A DNA stretch of 64,000 bases from Blautia parvula (GTDB lineage Bacteria; Bacillota; Clostridia; Lachnospirales; Lachnospiraceae): the NCBI RefSeq assembly GCF_020215665.1, contig NZ_CP084061.1, positions 3,766,501-3,830,500 on the forward strand. Reading direction: 5' to 3'. Shown in pieces: positions 34,571-43,597 of this stretch. The number at the start of each line of letters is the position of its first letter. The stretch's first letter is position 1. Position numbers and translations under genes: made by a program. Under the pieces are notes generated by a model, which saw only the letters and a program-made list of their open reading frames with translations, was not told where the DNA came from and made no database searches.

Positions 34571-35680
34571 TCAGGCCGTCAAATAATGAATATTGCATTC
34601 CGTTGCTCGGACAATGGAGAGATATTCCGGCACCAGTCTTTTCGTTTCTTCCCGTGTCGATGTCCCATAATAATCCGTGTAATTCAGCGTGATACAGTCT
34701 GCCGGAAGAATCGTCGCATGACGCTCAGTGTCATAGACACATTCAGAGGGCATAAACTCAGCCATGACCAGGTTTCTACCTTTATCGTCGAACAGACTGA
34801 CACTCTCATGGCAGTCCCTGTTGAACAGATCTAACTGGCACCTTTTGGCGCTCATGGTGACTCCACCGCTGAAATGCAGAGTGATGTTGTACAACTCCTC
34901 ATGCATGTTGATGATATTGATGTCCAGTATTGCCGCTTCAAACGGAATCCCAAGGCTAAGTTCAAACGCTATCGCACGGAGGCAGTCATAATTCAAAGCC
35001 ACTTTCTTCGAGAACAGGATTACCTTCTCAATCTCGCCGTGGCACCGAGCCTCTAACTTATCGGTCAGATATTCCCTGATATCTTCCGAAGACGGGTAAT
35101 CAAAGCGGAAATGATAGTGGAAACGACCTGGGCGATTCACCAGATAATCGCTTAGATTGTACAGGCTGTTGCATGTGATAATGAACAGCTTTTTTCCGTC
35201 AGATGTTCCGTCAAACAGGCTCAAAAGCCCAGACTGCGGATCTGCTTCATTTTCTCCTGGCCGGATACTGCCAAAGGTCTTGTCGAACTCGTCAAACAAG
35301 ATGACAGCCTCCTGGTCGATGGACTCAATATAGGAAGCGATACCCGGGATGAACTGGTCAACAATAATGACAGGATACCCGGTCTTAACCGCCTTTGAGG
35401 AAAGGACTCTGGCAAAAAGCGACTTGCCAATACCTTTGTCTCCACTTAGGATGACACCAAGATTCCGTTCAAACATTGCAAATGCCGCAATGACTTTGTC
35501 TGCCTTTTCCGGATGGACTCCGTAGACCTTCTCCTTCACCACCAAGTCCGTCCGTGCTTCCAGAAAAAAGCCGGACATCTTTGAGAAACGGACCGTGTAA
35601 GTCTTTGCAGGGAGCCTGTCGTAGGCCTTGAGTGAATCATCATAAATCTCATATTTCGCACCAATACTTATAGCTTTCAT
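34571..35680 (-). CDS. CbbX/Rubisco-activase-like AAA+ ATPase
   Basis: 369 residues: Walker A LSGDKGIGKSLFA (78-90), Walker B VILFDEFDKTFG (near 127), sensor and arginine-finger region NRPGRFHYHFRFDYPS. This is an AAA+ chaperone-type ATPase with extra C-terminal beta structure (LHFSGGVTMSAKR). It is transcribed from the same direction as the HExxH/VWA gene, 93 bases after it, and likely acts with it. No Rubisco genes are present, so the client is unknown. Confidence 0.8.
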   Translation of the reverse strand: MKAISIGAKYEIYDDSLKAYDRLPAKTYTVRFSKMSGFFLEARTDLVVKEKVYGVHPEKADKVIAAFAMFERNLGVILSGDKGIGKSLFARVLSSKAVKTGYPVIIVDQFIPGIASYIESIDQEAVILFDEFDKTFGSIRPGENEADPQSGLLSLFDGTSDGKKLFIITCNSLYNLSDYLVNRPGRFHYHFRFDYPSSEDIREYLTDKLEARCHGEIEKVILFSKKVALNYDCLRAIAFELSLGIPFEAAILDINIINMHEELYNITLHFSGGVTMSAKRCQLDLFNRDCHESVSLFDDKGRNLVMAEFMPSECVYDTERHATILPADCITLNYTDYYGTSTREETKRLVPEYLSIVRATECNIHYLTA

Positions 35681-35773
35681 ATTATTGTTAACGCTCCTTC
35701 TTTATTTTTATTTCTTTCTATTGTTATGAATTACGCAGGGCAAAGCGGATTTCATCCTTTGTCCTGCCTTTTG

Positions 35774-38044
35774 TTATACCCTCACGTACCGCTTAACAAC
35801 AGCGGTCAGTTTTGTGGGCAGTTGGTTTAAGTCTGAGATATCCAGGAATGAGTCCCCATAGATTCTCTCAATATTCTGCTTATCATCACCAATAGCGGCT
35901 GCAACAAACAAGATACCTTTGCGTTGATACTCCTGCTTGATGCCGCGAAGATCCTCCTCAGCTGCAGAACCACCATAACCGCTGTCAGCAGGCTGTCCGT
36001 CTGAAACCAGTATGAGGATTTTTACTGCTTCCGGCCGCTTAGACAGCTGCTCCGCTACAAAACGGAGTGCGGCTCCGTCACGGTTGCTTCCTCTGGCCGC
36101 AATATCCATCATGCGGTATTTATCATCATGATCAAAGCCATCAAATTCCGCATAGGAATATAGTGCTACTGTATTTCCGACATCGGTATAATCGGTGGAA
36201 TGACCATAGACCATTACCGGGATGTCCAGGCTCTGGCAGAAATCATACAGAATAATAGCTGAGGCTCTGGCATAAGTACAGCGATCACAGGAACACATAG
36301 ACCCTGACTCATCCAGAAGCAGGCCGACTGCCAGCTCCGGAATCTCATTGGGCAGGTTGTTCTTATAAAACACCTTACCGTCATTCCTGCACAGTGCGTG
36401 CACATCCAAACGGCGGCCCATGATAAGACCGGTCAGCTTGCCGCCTCTTCGATTTTCCTTGAGCTGCTTCTGCAAACTCTTCTGCAGCTGGCGGGAAATA
36501 TTGATCAAAGGTCCCGCAATAGCATTATACTGTTCTATAAGCTCCTCATCCACAGAGGCAATCCGATTGATTCGGATAGGTACCCCTTCATGGATATTCC
36601 CATAAGAAATATTCTGAGCCACATCATTCAACTCCTGAATCCTTTCATTCTCCAATTGCTCGCAGACCGCTTTTTCCGCCATCTTGTCCAGAAGACGTTC
36701 GATATCGGATGCAGCACGATCATACTGCTCCCGCTCATAATCGTCGTTTCTTTCTATTGACCCACCAACAGGTTCTGAAAGTGATTCTGACTGGTGGTAG
36801 GGGATGCGTCCCTGCTCAGTATCCGCAGTTTCCTGTTTCTCAGCACCGGAACTGCCACCATCTATAGGGGCAGTTTCTTTATCTGAAGAATTATTGCTTC
36901 CCCCAGACCCAGATGGCTTTTCTTCCGTTTCAGAGTCAGTCTGGAAGCCCTCTGTTTCTCTTGAGTCATCCTCGCTCTCGGCGTCTGCATGAGTCTGTGC
37001 CCGTTTGCCGGCCGTCGCAGATTCTTCTGACCCGTCGGATGCTTCCGGCACCGGCGTGCTGCTTCCTTCACCAATTTCGGAACCGCCGGCAATTGCGCCC
37101 AACACTTCCGACAAGGTTTCTGCAAGGCTGGCGGAACCTCCGGAGGTTATAGCCTCTTCCTGACGTTTTTTGCATTCTTCACAAAATGATTCGATATAGT
37201 CCCAGCACCTTACCAGTACCATATTGACGACATTCAGCCGGTCTTTTCCGGACCTGCTCATTAAGGCGCTGTCAATATCGGTAATTAAACCGAACACCGC
37301 CTGAATTCTTTCATCGCTGAGCGGTTCGTCCCCATACTTGATTTCGCCAAATTTTGCATAAGACAGCATGATCTGAAGAATGCTTTCAAAAATATGACTT
37401 TCTTCATCCTCCTGCTCGATCAGCTGCGTCACGGTCAGTATTTGCTCGAAATGCCGCTCCCGCAGCTTTTCAAGCCCGTATCCCAGTGTACCTGGGAAAT
37501 TGTTCAGCACCCGGTTTTCAATATACCCATCCTCAATTACATTGGAGATATAATGGGCAATCATCTGCACCATCTCCAGATTTCTTGGATCGGTTCTCAC
37601 ATAATTCCAGAATGCTTTCTCGTTCCGTGCATCCGCCGTTGTCTTCAGGTCTGGCGGATAGGGATACCAGCGACCGCTTCCTAAATAATTGGCATGTGTC
37701 TGTGCTGCAAGAAAATCTGTATAAAGGACATGTCCCAGCTCATGAGCGAACATACCGCATACGATCTGGTAGCGGTTTTCCCTCCCCTTTACCTTCGTGA
37801 CCATAGGATACCCGGCATTGATACGCACAAACATATTGTCCGTTGATGCCACATGCTTTTCTCTCGGTTTCCAGTAAAGATTCACACGGACCCGTCGGTT
37901 ATAGTGATACCGCCTTGTCTGTGCTGCCGCCAGATCTTCAAAATGTCCCGCCAAAAGACGGGACGAGAAGAATTGTCGGTCTGAAATTTTACTGCGCTGC
38001 TCATTGAGCCGCTGTTTTACTAACTTGTGATTCACCCTCGCCAT
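35774..38044 (-). CDS. HExxH metallopeptidase-like plus VWA domain protein (CobT/DUF2201-like)
   Basis: 756 residues. The N-terminal part carries FAHELGHVLYTDF (HExxH at 101-105), then a helical region, an acidic Ser/Gly-rich linker (about 300-440), and a C-terminal von Willebrand A domain whose MIDAS motif is DESGSMCS (near 578) with D at VSDGQP. The VWA part resembles CobT; the HExxH+VWA combination recalls DUF2201 proteins, which pair with MoxR ATPases. The MoxR/CobS-like partner is encoded 28 bases upstream. No cobalt chelatase genes are nearby, so the target is unknown. Confidence 0.82.
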   Translation of the reverse strand: MARVNHKLVKQRLNEQRSKISDRQFFSSRLLAGHFEDLAAAQTRRYHYNRRVRVNLYWKPREKHVASTDNMFVRINAGYPMVTKVKGRENRYQIVCGMFAHELGHVLYTDFLAAQTHANYLGSGRWYPYPPDLKTTADARNEKAFWNYVRTDPRNLEMVQMIAHYISNVIEDGYIENRVLNNFPGTLGYGLEKLRERHFEQILTVTQLIEQEDEESHIFESILQIMLSYAKFGEIKYGDEPLSDERIQAVFGLITDIDSALMSRSGKDRLNVVNMVLVRCWDYIESFCEECKKRQEEAITSGGSASLAETLSEVLGAIAGGSEIGEGSSTPVPEASDGSEESATAGKRAQTHADAESEDDSRETEGFQTDSETEEKPSGSGGSNNSSDKETAPIDGGSSGAEKQETADTEQGRIPYHQSESLSEPVGGSIERNDDYEREQYDRAASDIERLLDKMAEKAVCEQLENERIQELNDVAQNISYGNIHEGVPIRINRIASVDEELIEQYNAIAGPLINISRQLQKSLQKQLKENRRGGKLTGLIMGRRLDVHALCRNDGKVFYKNNLPNEIPELAVGLLLDESGSMCSCDRCTYARASAIILYDFCQSLDIPVMVYGHSTDYTDVGNTVALYSYAEFDGFDHDDKYRMMDIAARGSNRDGAALRFVAEQLSKRPEAVKILILVSDGQPADSGYGGSAAEEDLRGIKQEYQRKGILFVAAAIGDDKQNIERIYGDSFLDISDLNQLPTKLTAVVKRYVRV

Positions 38045-38072
38045 ACAGGGTTGACCTCCTTTCTAAATACAT

Positions 38073-39947
38073 TTATGCGGTTGCTCTCTTTCGCTTCTTT
38101 GTAAAAATCGGTTCCAAAACTGCACTGATCAGCGCCTCACGGTCTACTTCATCTGTGGTCGCCTTGCTGATGATCGTATACAGCGCCGACTCATATACAT
38201 CGCCGGTAATCTCACTGCTCACAATCCAGTCAATCAGGCTGCGCATACCATAGGAGCCGTCCGTAATACTGTTCTTTCGGCAATACTCCGACAGGTCGTT
38301 GACCACCTGCACCATCTGGGAGATCTGGTACTCATCGGTTGCGCCCGTGACGGCCATGGCGCGCTGCACCATAACTTCAGGCGTCGGAAGTTCCACATCT
38401 CGTACCAGACTCATTCTGTCGATAACAGACTGGTTCATACTGCGGCATCCCTCATATCCGATATTAGTCGTCACTACGACCACCGCATCCGGATGACGCT
38501 CTATCACCTCTCCGGTAGGAAGAGTGATTGTCCCGGTCTGCTCCAGCAGAGAATTCAGTCCTGGCAAAACGCCGGGCTGGACAATTGTCGTAGGCTCCTG
38601 GATCTCAATGACATACCCATACTTCAGAGCCTTGATAAAATCAGTCTCAATATAAGTATAGGTTTGACCACTGCTCTTGGAATTTTCATCTCGTCTGGAC
38701 AGGGCACACACCTTCTCCGTTACACGATCCAGCACAATGCTCATACAGTCCTGGGATGTTGCGGCTGCATTTTCTACACCAGTCAGAGCCTGATATACCC
38801 CCGCCGGATCATAATCCATATCATCCAAATCGGGCAGATTCATCATTTTGGATACGTTGGCATAGTTGATTCCACCCATACTCGCCAAAATCGCTTTTTC
38901 ATGATCAAGCTGTGCATCCCCGGTAGAACCCGAATCGGTATCCGGAAAAATCTGACCGATGAAGTCAAATATTTCTGTGCCTGCCGAGCAGGTGTATGCC
39001 ATATACGGAAGCCCCAGCCCTGCTGCAATCGCTTTTGCGCTTCTGGTCTTTCCGGTTCCCGACGGGCCACGGAGGAGGAAATTCCTCATCTGCGTCGGTT
39101 TCCCGGTGGTTGCCTGAGCATGTTTGCAGATATCAACGACCTCCTGTGGAATGATGTACCATTCCGGAAGCACCGGTATCAGCTGTTTTTCCTGACTGCT
39201 CATCGTCCTTGGATGCAGTTCATACTTGCCGACAAAATCCGTGTGTTCCACAATGACATCTGCGCTCTTCACAATAACCCTCGCTGTTTTTGCAAAGATC
39301 GTAAATTCCCCAGCAATCACATGGGTAGGCTCAAAAGCGCCGGAATCCAGCTGCACCTGAGATACACGCATCAGATTTCCGGCCTTGTCCACACTCACCT
39401 TGACGGCTGCTGAACAGGAGGCATCTTTGATGCGTCTGTAGGCGTTATCACATAGCATTGCCATGTACTCCGTAGCCGAGGATAAATCCGAAAATCCATG
39501 ACTAAACTGATCGCGGTATAATTCAAAATTATCACTGAATTCCTCATCATTCATAAGTACCGGAAACAGTGCCATCATAACGGCAGCTCCGTCACGCCCT
39601 GATGCGTTTAGCACATAGTTTTCAAAAACTTCCGTGTTCTTGTCATACACACTTGCCATTAGCGAACCAGAGTTGCTGTCATATACTACCAGATGATACT
39701 CATCAGGTCCCATGGACGATTTGTATTCAGCAACTGTCCTGTGGTCGATGACTCCGACAGCTCCTTCGGCGCTGCCATCCATGCAGCGGCAAACTGCATG
39801 TACCGCCTTTATGACTGTTGAACACAAAGTTGCATTTGTCCCATCTCCATATTTCGATGATACTGACACCTTTTTGTTCGTCAACGTATCAAACGGTTCC
39901 GGTAAGGGACGGCTGTAATTAAAGATGTTGTTCATGTATGCACTCAT
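38073..39947 (-). CDS. MoxR/CobS-like AAA+ ATPase
   Basis: 624 residues. A ~260-residue N-terminal beta-rich domain of unknown type precedes the AAA+ core: Walker A RGPSGTGKTRSAKA (292-305), Walker B-like IEIQEP near 440, sensor TTNIGYEGCR near 502 and arginine-finger DRMSLVRDVELP. Such ATPases remodel targets together with VWA proteins, like MoxR or CobS with CobT. The VWA gene follows by 28 bases. AGAAAGGAAATAACGT gives the start. Confidence 0.85.
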   Translation of the reverse strand: MSAYMNNIFNYSRPLPEPFDTLTNKKVSVSSKYGDGTNATLCSTVIKAVHAVCRCMDGSAEGAVGVIDHRTVAEYKSSMGPDEYHLVVYDSNSGSLMASVYDKNTEVFENYVLNASGRDGAAVMMALFPVLMNDEEFSDNFELYRDQFSHGFSDLSSATEYMAMLCDNAYRRIKDASCSAAVKVSVDKAGNLMRVSQVQLDSGAFEPTHVIAGEFTIFAKTARVIVKSADVIVEHTDFVGKYELHPRTMSSQEKQLIPVLPEWYIIPQEVVDICKHAQATTGKPTQMRNFLLRGPSGTGKTRSAKAIAAGLGLPYMAYTCSAGTEIFDFIGQIFPDTDSGSTGDAQLDHEKAILASMGGINYANVSKMMNLPDLDDMDYDPAGVYQALTGVENAAATSQDCMSIVLDRVTEKVCALSRRDENSKSSGQTYTYIETDFIKALKYGYVIEIQEPTTIVQPGVLPGLNSLLEQTGTITLPTGEVIERHPDAVVVVTTNIGYEGCRSMNQSVIDRMSLVRDVELPTPEVMVQRAMAVTGATDEYQISQMVQVVNDLSEYCRKNSITDGSYGMRSLIDWIVSSEITGDVYESALYTIISKATTDEVDREALISAVLEPIFTKKRKRATA

Positions 39948-39950
39948 ACG

Positions 39951-40706
39951 TTATTTCCTTTCTGCATTTGACTGCGTAAGATTGATTTTGATTCCCTCAG
40001 ATACACACTGGACATCCGTAAGCCCGGCTCTTATCAGTTCCTGGCAGATATCTGCCCAACTCTCCCGGACCGGAAGTTCTTCCGCGAGCAAAATCAATTC
40101 TGAGAGATTTTCCCCAATTGCTTCATTACATCTGGCATTCAGCTCGAAAATATGAGCATCTGCCCACTCAAAGGCCAGCAACTCGTAATTTTGTACCTCT
40201 GGTTCTTCTTCAGGTTCCGGGGCATTATCCTCCGGCTCCAAAACCGCATCCTCCTCAGCCGGCGGATTGTACTCAATTCCAACCACCTGCAGGTTTTGGA
40301 TCACGACTCTGGCACGGCGGTATCCGCCGGCACGGTTCAGCAGGATGAATACCTCCTGGTTTTCCCGGATGAGCCTTTCGGCATTCGGCGCCTCCCAGAT
40401 CCATCTTGCTTCCGGATACTCAGATAGCACAAGTTCTGTAACCCGTCTGAGTATGACGGAATATGCAAGCACCTGTACATCTTTCTCGGTCGCTTCTTTT
40501 ACCGGCTCCGGCAAAAGAGGAAGTGGTACAATTACTTCAATCTTTCTGGAGGAAAGAAAAAGCAGTCTTATCACCGCTGCAAAAATACCGAGAATAATCA
40601 ATAACAGGATGGGCCATAGCCGGCATATAAAAGTGAGCAAAGCCAGCATACCTAACAGCACCAGCGCTTCATAAGCCATGTGCCTTTTTTGATCTTTCTT
40701 ATTCAT
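39951..40706 (-). CDS. Membrane-anchored protein of the AAA/VWA module
   Basis: About 251 residues. Two hydrophobic segments near the N-terminus (residues ~15-50) form a hairpin or double anchor; the rest is soluble, with an Asp/Glu/Pro-rich linker near 150-170. The stop lies 3 bases before the MoxR-like gene, so the two are surely cotranscribed. It could tether the ATPase-VWA complex to the membrane. Start at the ATG 40706 or the GTG at 40709. Family not recognised. Confidence 0.6.
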   Translation of the reverse strand: MNKKDQKRHMAYEALVLLGMLALLTFICRLWPILLLIILGIFAAVIRLLFLSSRKIEVIVPLPLLPEPVKEATEKDVQVLAYSVILRRVTELVLSEYPEARWIWEAPNAERLIRENQEVFILLNRAGGYRRARVVIQNLQVVGIEYNPPAEEDAVLEPEDNAPEPEEEPEVQNYELLAFEWADAHIFELNARCNEAIGENLSELILLAEELPVRESWADICQELIRAGLTDVQCVSEGIKINLTQSNAERK

Positions 40707-41086
40707 CACTCTGTTCCTTTCTGACTTCGTTCCTTTGGAATAAAGATATAGAGGCAGTTTGCATTACTGCAATCAACAGTATTATGCAAAATTACTGCCG
40801 CCGCCTGCGATGAGTCAAATTGTTTTCCCGGTATTTCTCCAATACCTGCGGCTACATGACCAAGAATGGTTCTTCTTTGGAACCCGTCCGCCGCTGACAA
40901 AACACGGCAAAACTCCTCCCCATCTCGATAGACTGAAATAGCATACTGTCTGTTCAGGGAAATGCTCATCAAGATACTATGAAGTTCTTCTTCATTCAGA
41001 CATCCTTTTGTCTTGCCCTTCATTGTAGCCTTGAATTTTGTGTGTTTCTCCTCCTCAGAGAGAAGGCAAAAGGTTTCATTTGTCAT
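40706..41086 (-). CDS. Hypothetical protein, 126 aa
   Basis: Start at 41086 (AAAGGAGGTGTCTT). An alpha/beta protein with LNEEELHSILMSISLNRQYA, FCRVLSAADGF and CSNANCLYIFIP. It overlaps the membrane-protein start and opens the AAA/VWA operon. Not recognised. Confidence 0.55.
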   Translation of the reverse strand: MTNETFCLLSEEEKHTKFKATMKGKTKGCLNEEELHSILMSISLNRQYAISVYRDGEEFCRVLSAADGFQRRTILGHVAAGIGEIPGKQFDSSQAAAVILHNTVDCSNANCLYIFIPKERSQKGTE

Positions 41087-41105
41087 AAGACACCTCCTTT
41101 GAAAC

Positions 41106-41154
41106 GCAAAAAGGCGCACATGAGCATACAGTGTCTGTAACTCATGTGCGCCTT
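41106..41154 (-). terminator. Terminator between ssb and the AAA/VWA operon
   Basis: AAGGCGCACATGAG (41111-41124) pairs exactly with CTCATGTGCGCCTT (41141-41154); the minus-strand transcript continues TTTTTG. It ends the ssb transcript and lies just before the next gene's ribosome site, so read-through could also be regulated. Confidence 0.88.
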
Positions 41155-41182
41155 AATACGCCGGATTCAATTGTTGCTCCAA

Positions 41183-41695
41183 TCAATTCTCATCAAAGAA
41201 TGATCCGCCGCCAAATGCCTCATACCCGGTAAAATTTCCGGATGCTTCAGCGCCTGTCGCAGGAGTTGAAGCAGCATTTTGCGGAGCAGTATTCTGAGGA
41301 GCAGTATTCTGGGGAGCCGCATTCTGCTGTCCTGCAGCTGCCTGGTTTTCCTTGGACTTGCCTCCACCGGAAGCATACTCAATGTCATCCAGAATAATAA
41401 CCATCATTTTTCTGGTTTCTTTGGTATCCTTATCTTCCCAGGAATCTTCGTCCAGCCTGCCAATCAGATTCACAAAGGAACCCTCTTTCAGCTGCATCTT
41501 CTTGATGCGCTCGCATACGCCGTTAAACGCTTTGACCGGAAGGTTAATCCAGCGGCTGTCGTTTTCAGCATGAGGGTCATAGACCTTCTTGCCGATTCGG
41601 AACCTCACAGAATCACCATTCTCAGAAAAGCGAAGAGCTGGCGTGTTGTCATAACCTTTGGATACGACGACTTGTGTTGCAAAAACTTTTAACAT
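41183..41695 (-). CDS. ssb: Single-stranded DNA-binding protein
   Basis: 170 residues: an OB-fold (FATQVVVSKGYDNTPALRF, then RWINLPVKAFNGVCERIKKM and GSFVNLIGRLDE) followed by a Gln/Asn/Ala/Pro linker with repeats (QNTAP) and an acidic tip GSFFDEN that takes the place of the usual DDDIPF. It protects element single strands in replication and conjugation. Its leader has the conserved promoter and terminator pair described at 41782-41901. Confidence 0.9.
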   Translation of the reverse strand: MLKVFATQVVVSKGYDNTPALRFSENGDSVRFRIGKKVYDPHAENDSRWINLPVKAFNGVCERIKKMQLKEGSFVNLIGRLDEDSWEDKDTKETRKMMVIILDDIEYASGGGKSKENQAAAGQQNAAPQNTAPQNTAPQNAASTPATGAEASGNFTGYEAFGGGSFFDEN

Positions 41696-41781
41696 GGAAA
41701 TCTCCTTTCTCGCAGGGGTTACCTGCTATAAAATTATTTATTTCAAACCTGCTTTGCAGGTAGAAACCAAAAGAAACAAAA

Positions 41782-41819
41782 AAAGTGCCAACCAGCACAA
41801 TTGTGCTAATTGACACTTT
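41782..41819 (-). terminator. Leader terminator ahead of ssb (attenuator)
   Basis: AAAGTGTCAATTAGCACAAT begins a hairpin that closes with GGCACTTTTTTTG on the minus strand, about 55 bases after the promoter and 85 bases before ssb. Its outer stem and T-run match the leader at 28163-28196. Confidence 0.8.
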
Positions 41820-41872
41820 GAAAACTCGGATACTCGTGATTTCTCTTTGGAAATCTTGAAACTGATATAAAT

Positions 41873-41901
41873 ATTATAGCATATGCAGCTTCAATAGTCA
41901 A
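41873..41901 (-). promoter_or_regulatory. Promoter of ssb
   Basis: Minus strand: GGATTGACTAT with -35 TTGACT (41896-41901), 17-base spacer, -10 TATAAT (41873-41878). The flanking words are shared with the promoter at 28252-28280. Confidence 0.82.
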
Positions 41902-41913
41902 TCCATCCGAAAA

Positions 41914-42075
41914 TCACTTGGAAATCGCTTTTTCGATCTCCGTTTTTGCGAAATCCAAAGCAATAACTGCCTTCAGCAAGTCAAATCGGTAGGTGCCGTC
42001 TTCATTTTCATTTTCCTTGATCAACTCCTGTATTTCGTTCAAGAGCCGATTCAACATCTCCTTATCTGCTTCCAT
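41914..42075 (-). CDS. Small acidic helical protein
   Basis: 53 residues (MEADKEMLNRLLNEIQELIK, ending AKTEIEKAISK) from ATG at 42075 with GAGGTAATTAAA upstream. Highly charged, probably coiled coil. It lies between the ssb promoter and a membrane-protein gene. No family known. Confidence 0.5.
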   Translation of the reverse strand: MEADKEMLNRLLNEIQELIKENENEDGTYRFDLLKAVIALDFAKTEIEKAISK

Positions 42076-42076
42076 T

Positions 42077-42526
42077 TTAATTACCTCTCTTTTTTGTTCC
42101 CAGTGCATAGTAGCTGCATATCATATAACTGCCCTCATGCTCATATACTGGGGTTTTGTCTGATAAGTATATAATAACAGTATCGCCAATAGAGAGCACC
42201 TTCATTCTTTGCCGAATAGGAATTTTCACTGCGTTTCCCTCCAGTTGAACCCAGATTCCTCTGATTCTTTTTCGGATCCCGACCGTCTCAATTTTTTCGC
42301 AGATTCCCTGGATACACATATAGTTGCCAGCAAAGCTATTATAGCATAGTCGAATCCCGTTTATAAGCAGAAACCCGGATAATAATAGACAGGGAAGGCT
42401 GAAATAGAAATCCCGGAACCCAAGCAAGATGCTAACAAACAACAGCAGGAAAACAGCACCCCCTGCAATCCTTATGGCAATCTGCTTTTGTAAAGGTGCT
42501 GGCAACCCATAAAATTTCTCCTTCAT
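42077..42526 (-). CDS. Small membrane protein
   Basis: About 149 residues. Two adjoining hydrophobic segments (IAGGAVFLLLFVSILLGF and LPCLLLSGFLLINGIRLCY, residues ~20-65) are followed by a beta-rich soluble domain (GIWVQLEGNAVKIPIRQRMK). It may be an anchor with a small cytoplasmic OB-like domain. Start at ATG 42526 (GAGG nine bases upstream) or GTG 42535. Not recognised. Confidence 0.55.
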   Translation of the reverse strand: MKEKFYGLPAPLQKQIAIRIAGGAVFLLLFVSILLGFRDFYFSLPCLLLSGFLLINGIRLCYNSFAGNYMCIQGICEKIETVGIRKRIRGIWVQLEGNAVKIPIRQRMKVLSIGDTVIIYLSDKTPVYEHEGSYMICSYYALGTKKRGN

Positions 42527-42536
42527 CTGCTTCACC

Positions 42537-43100
42537 TCACAATACGATTAGTTTCTTTTTCTTCAGCAGCCCGAGCAGTATCTTTACGGTGTCATCCCTG
42601 CAATCCGCACATTCCATGATCTGCTCCAGGCAATTATCTGCGATGGTATTCTTTGTGTAGATTGCCTCCACCAACGCCTGCCGGTTTTCAGAATGGAGAT
42701 ATCGTGGTTCAGGTTTGATCTTATGCTCTCTAAGAAAAATAAGTTCTGCTACCGTCAATCGAAGTCCGGCATTCCGAAGCCAGGTTAATGCTTCCTTTTC
42801 TGCGTGGCTCAAAAAAATTTCCGGTTTTGCATTGACCGCCGGGCAGCAAACGCACTGTGTGAGGATTCTGTATCTTGCCACATCAGTATTTTCTGCTCCC
42901 GTTTCTGCCAGACCCATTCTTGCCAAATGCTTCAGCGTCCGCTTCTCCGATTCTGTTTTAGCCTCTGAAAATCCAAACCTTCCGTTCAGCCACAACGCCG
43001 CCTGTTCTCCGGATAAGCTATATTCCTGACCACATCTCGCCACCTGGAGAAGATGTTCCGTGGAGTTTTCTTTTACAATCCCTTTGGACAAATAAATCAT
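42537..43100 (-). CDS. Hypothetical winged-helix-like protein
   Basis: About 187 residues from ATG at 43100 (AGAGGTGATGAAC). Contains a helix-turn-helix-like stretch (EKRTLKHLARMGLAETGAEN), CVCC, and a helical C-terminus ending LLGLLKKKKLIVL. It may be a DNA-binding protein. It precedes the membrane protein by 10 bases. Confidence 0.5.
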   Translation of the reverse strand: MIYLSKGIVKENSTEHLLQVARCGQEYSLSGEQAALWLNGRFGFSEAKTESEKRTLKHLARMGLAETGAENTDVARYRILTQCVCCPAVNAKPEIFLSHAEKEALTWLRNAGLRLTVAELIFLREHKIKPEPRYLHSENRQALVEAIYTKNTIADNCLEQIMECADCRDDTVKILLGLLKKKKLIVL

Positions 43101-43174
43101 GTTCATCACCTCTTTGACCTTTCAATTACATTACACGATTGGATAAGGTGATTTACAACATTTTATTTTGCTGT

Positions 43175-43564
43175 TTATATCAAGTACATAAGTGCAACAC
43201 AAGCTCCGGCAATTAAGAGAACGCATGCCACGACCAATATAATCTTTTTAACCAGCGCCTTGTCAATCTCCTCACGCCCTCCCCCTTCATCAAAGGGACG
43301 GACATCATCATAATAGCCATCATAATCATCTTCTCTTACCGGCTCAGATGCCTCACCAGCTTTCACAGGAACAGCTGGTCTTTTTGTTTTACCTGAATAT
43401 CTTCCTTTCTTTACATGTTTCTTGCTGCTCTTTTTCTTCTCTCGGTGCGCTTCGGTAACCGACGCTTCCTCCGGGACCGCAGAGGATAACGATTTTCCGC
43501 ACTCCGTACAAAAGGATGCTGCCGGGTTTGCAAGTTCTCCGCCGCAATAAGGACAGTATTTCAT
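43175..43564 (-). CDS. Zinc-ribbon protein with C-terminal membrane anchor
   Basis: 129 residues from ATG at 43564 (AAAGGAGTTCAATACT). The N-terminus is a zinc ribbon (MKYCPYCGGELANPAASFCT, then ECGKSL). A basic Lys-rich middle follows, then a single membrane helix at the end (IILVVACVLLIAGACVALMY). It is first in its operon, behind a promoter and leader terminator. The tail-anchored layout suggests a membrane-linked scaffold; function unknown. Confidence 0.7.
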   Translation of the reverse strand: MKYCPYCGGELANPAASFCTECGKSLSSAVPEEASVTEAHREKKKSSKKHVKKGRYSGKTKRPAVPVKAGEASEPVREDDYDGYYDDVRPFDEGGGREEIDKALVKKIILVVACVLLIAGACVALMYLI

Positions 43565-43597
43565 AGTATTGAACTCCTTTCCTGAAAATAAAAAAAA

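Noticed and set aside
35774-39947. Cobalt chelatase CobS/CobT for cobalamin synthesis
   Set aside because: The ATPase and VWA proteins resemble CobS and CobT, but there is no CobN or cobalamin gene, and the HExxH region and long beta-rich ATPase N-terminus do not fit.
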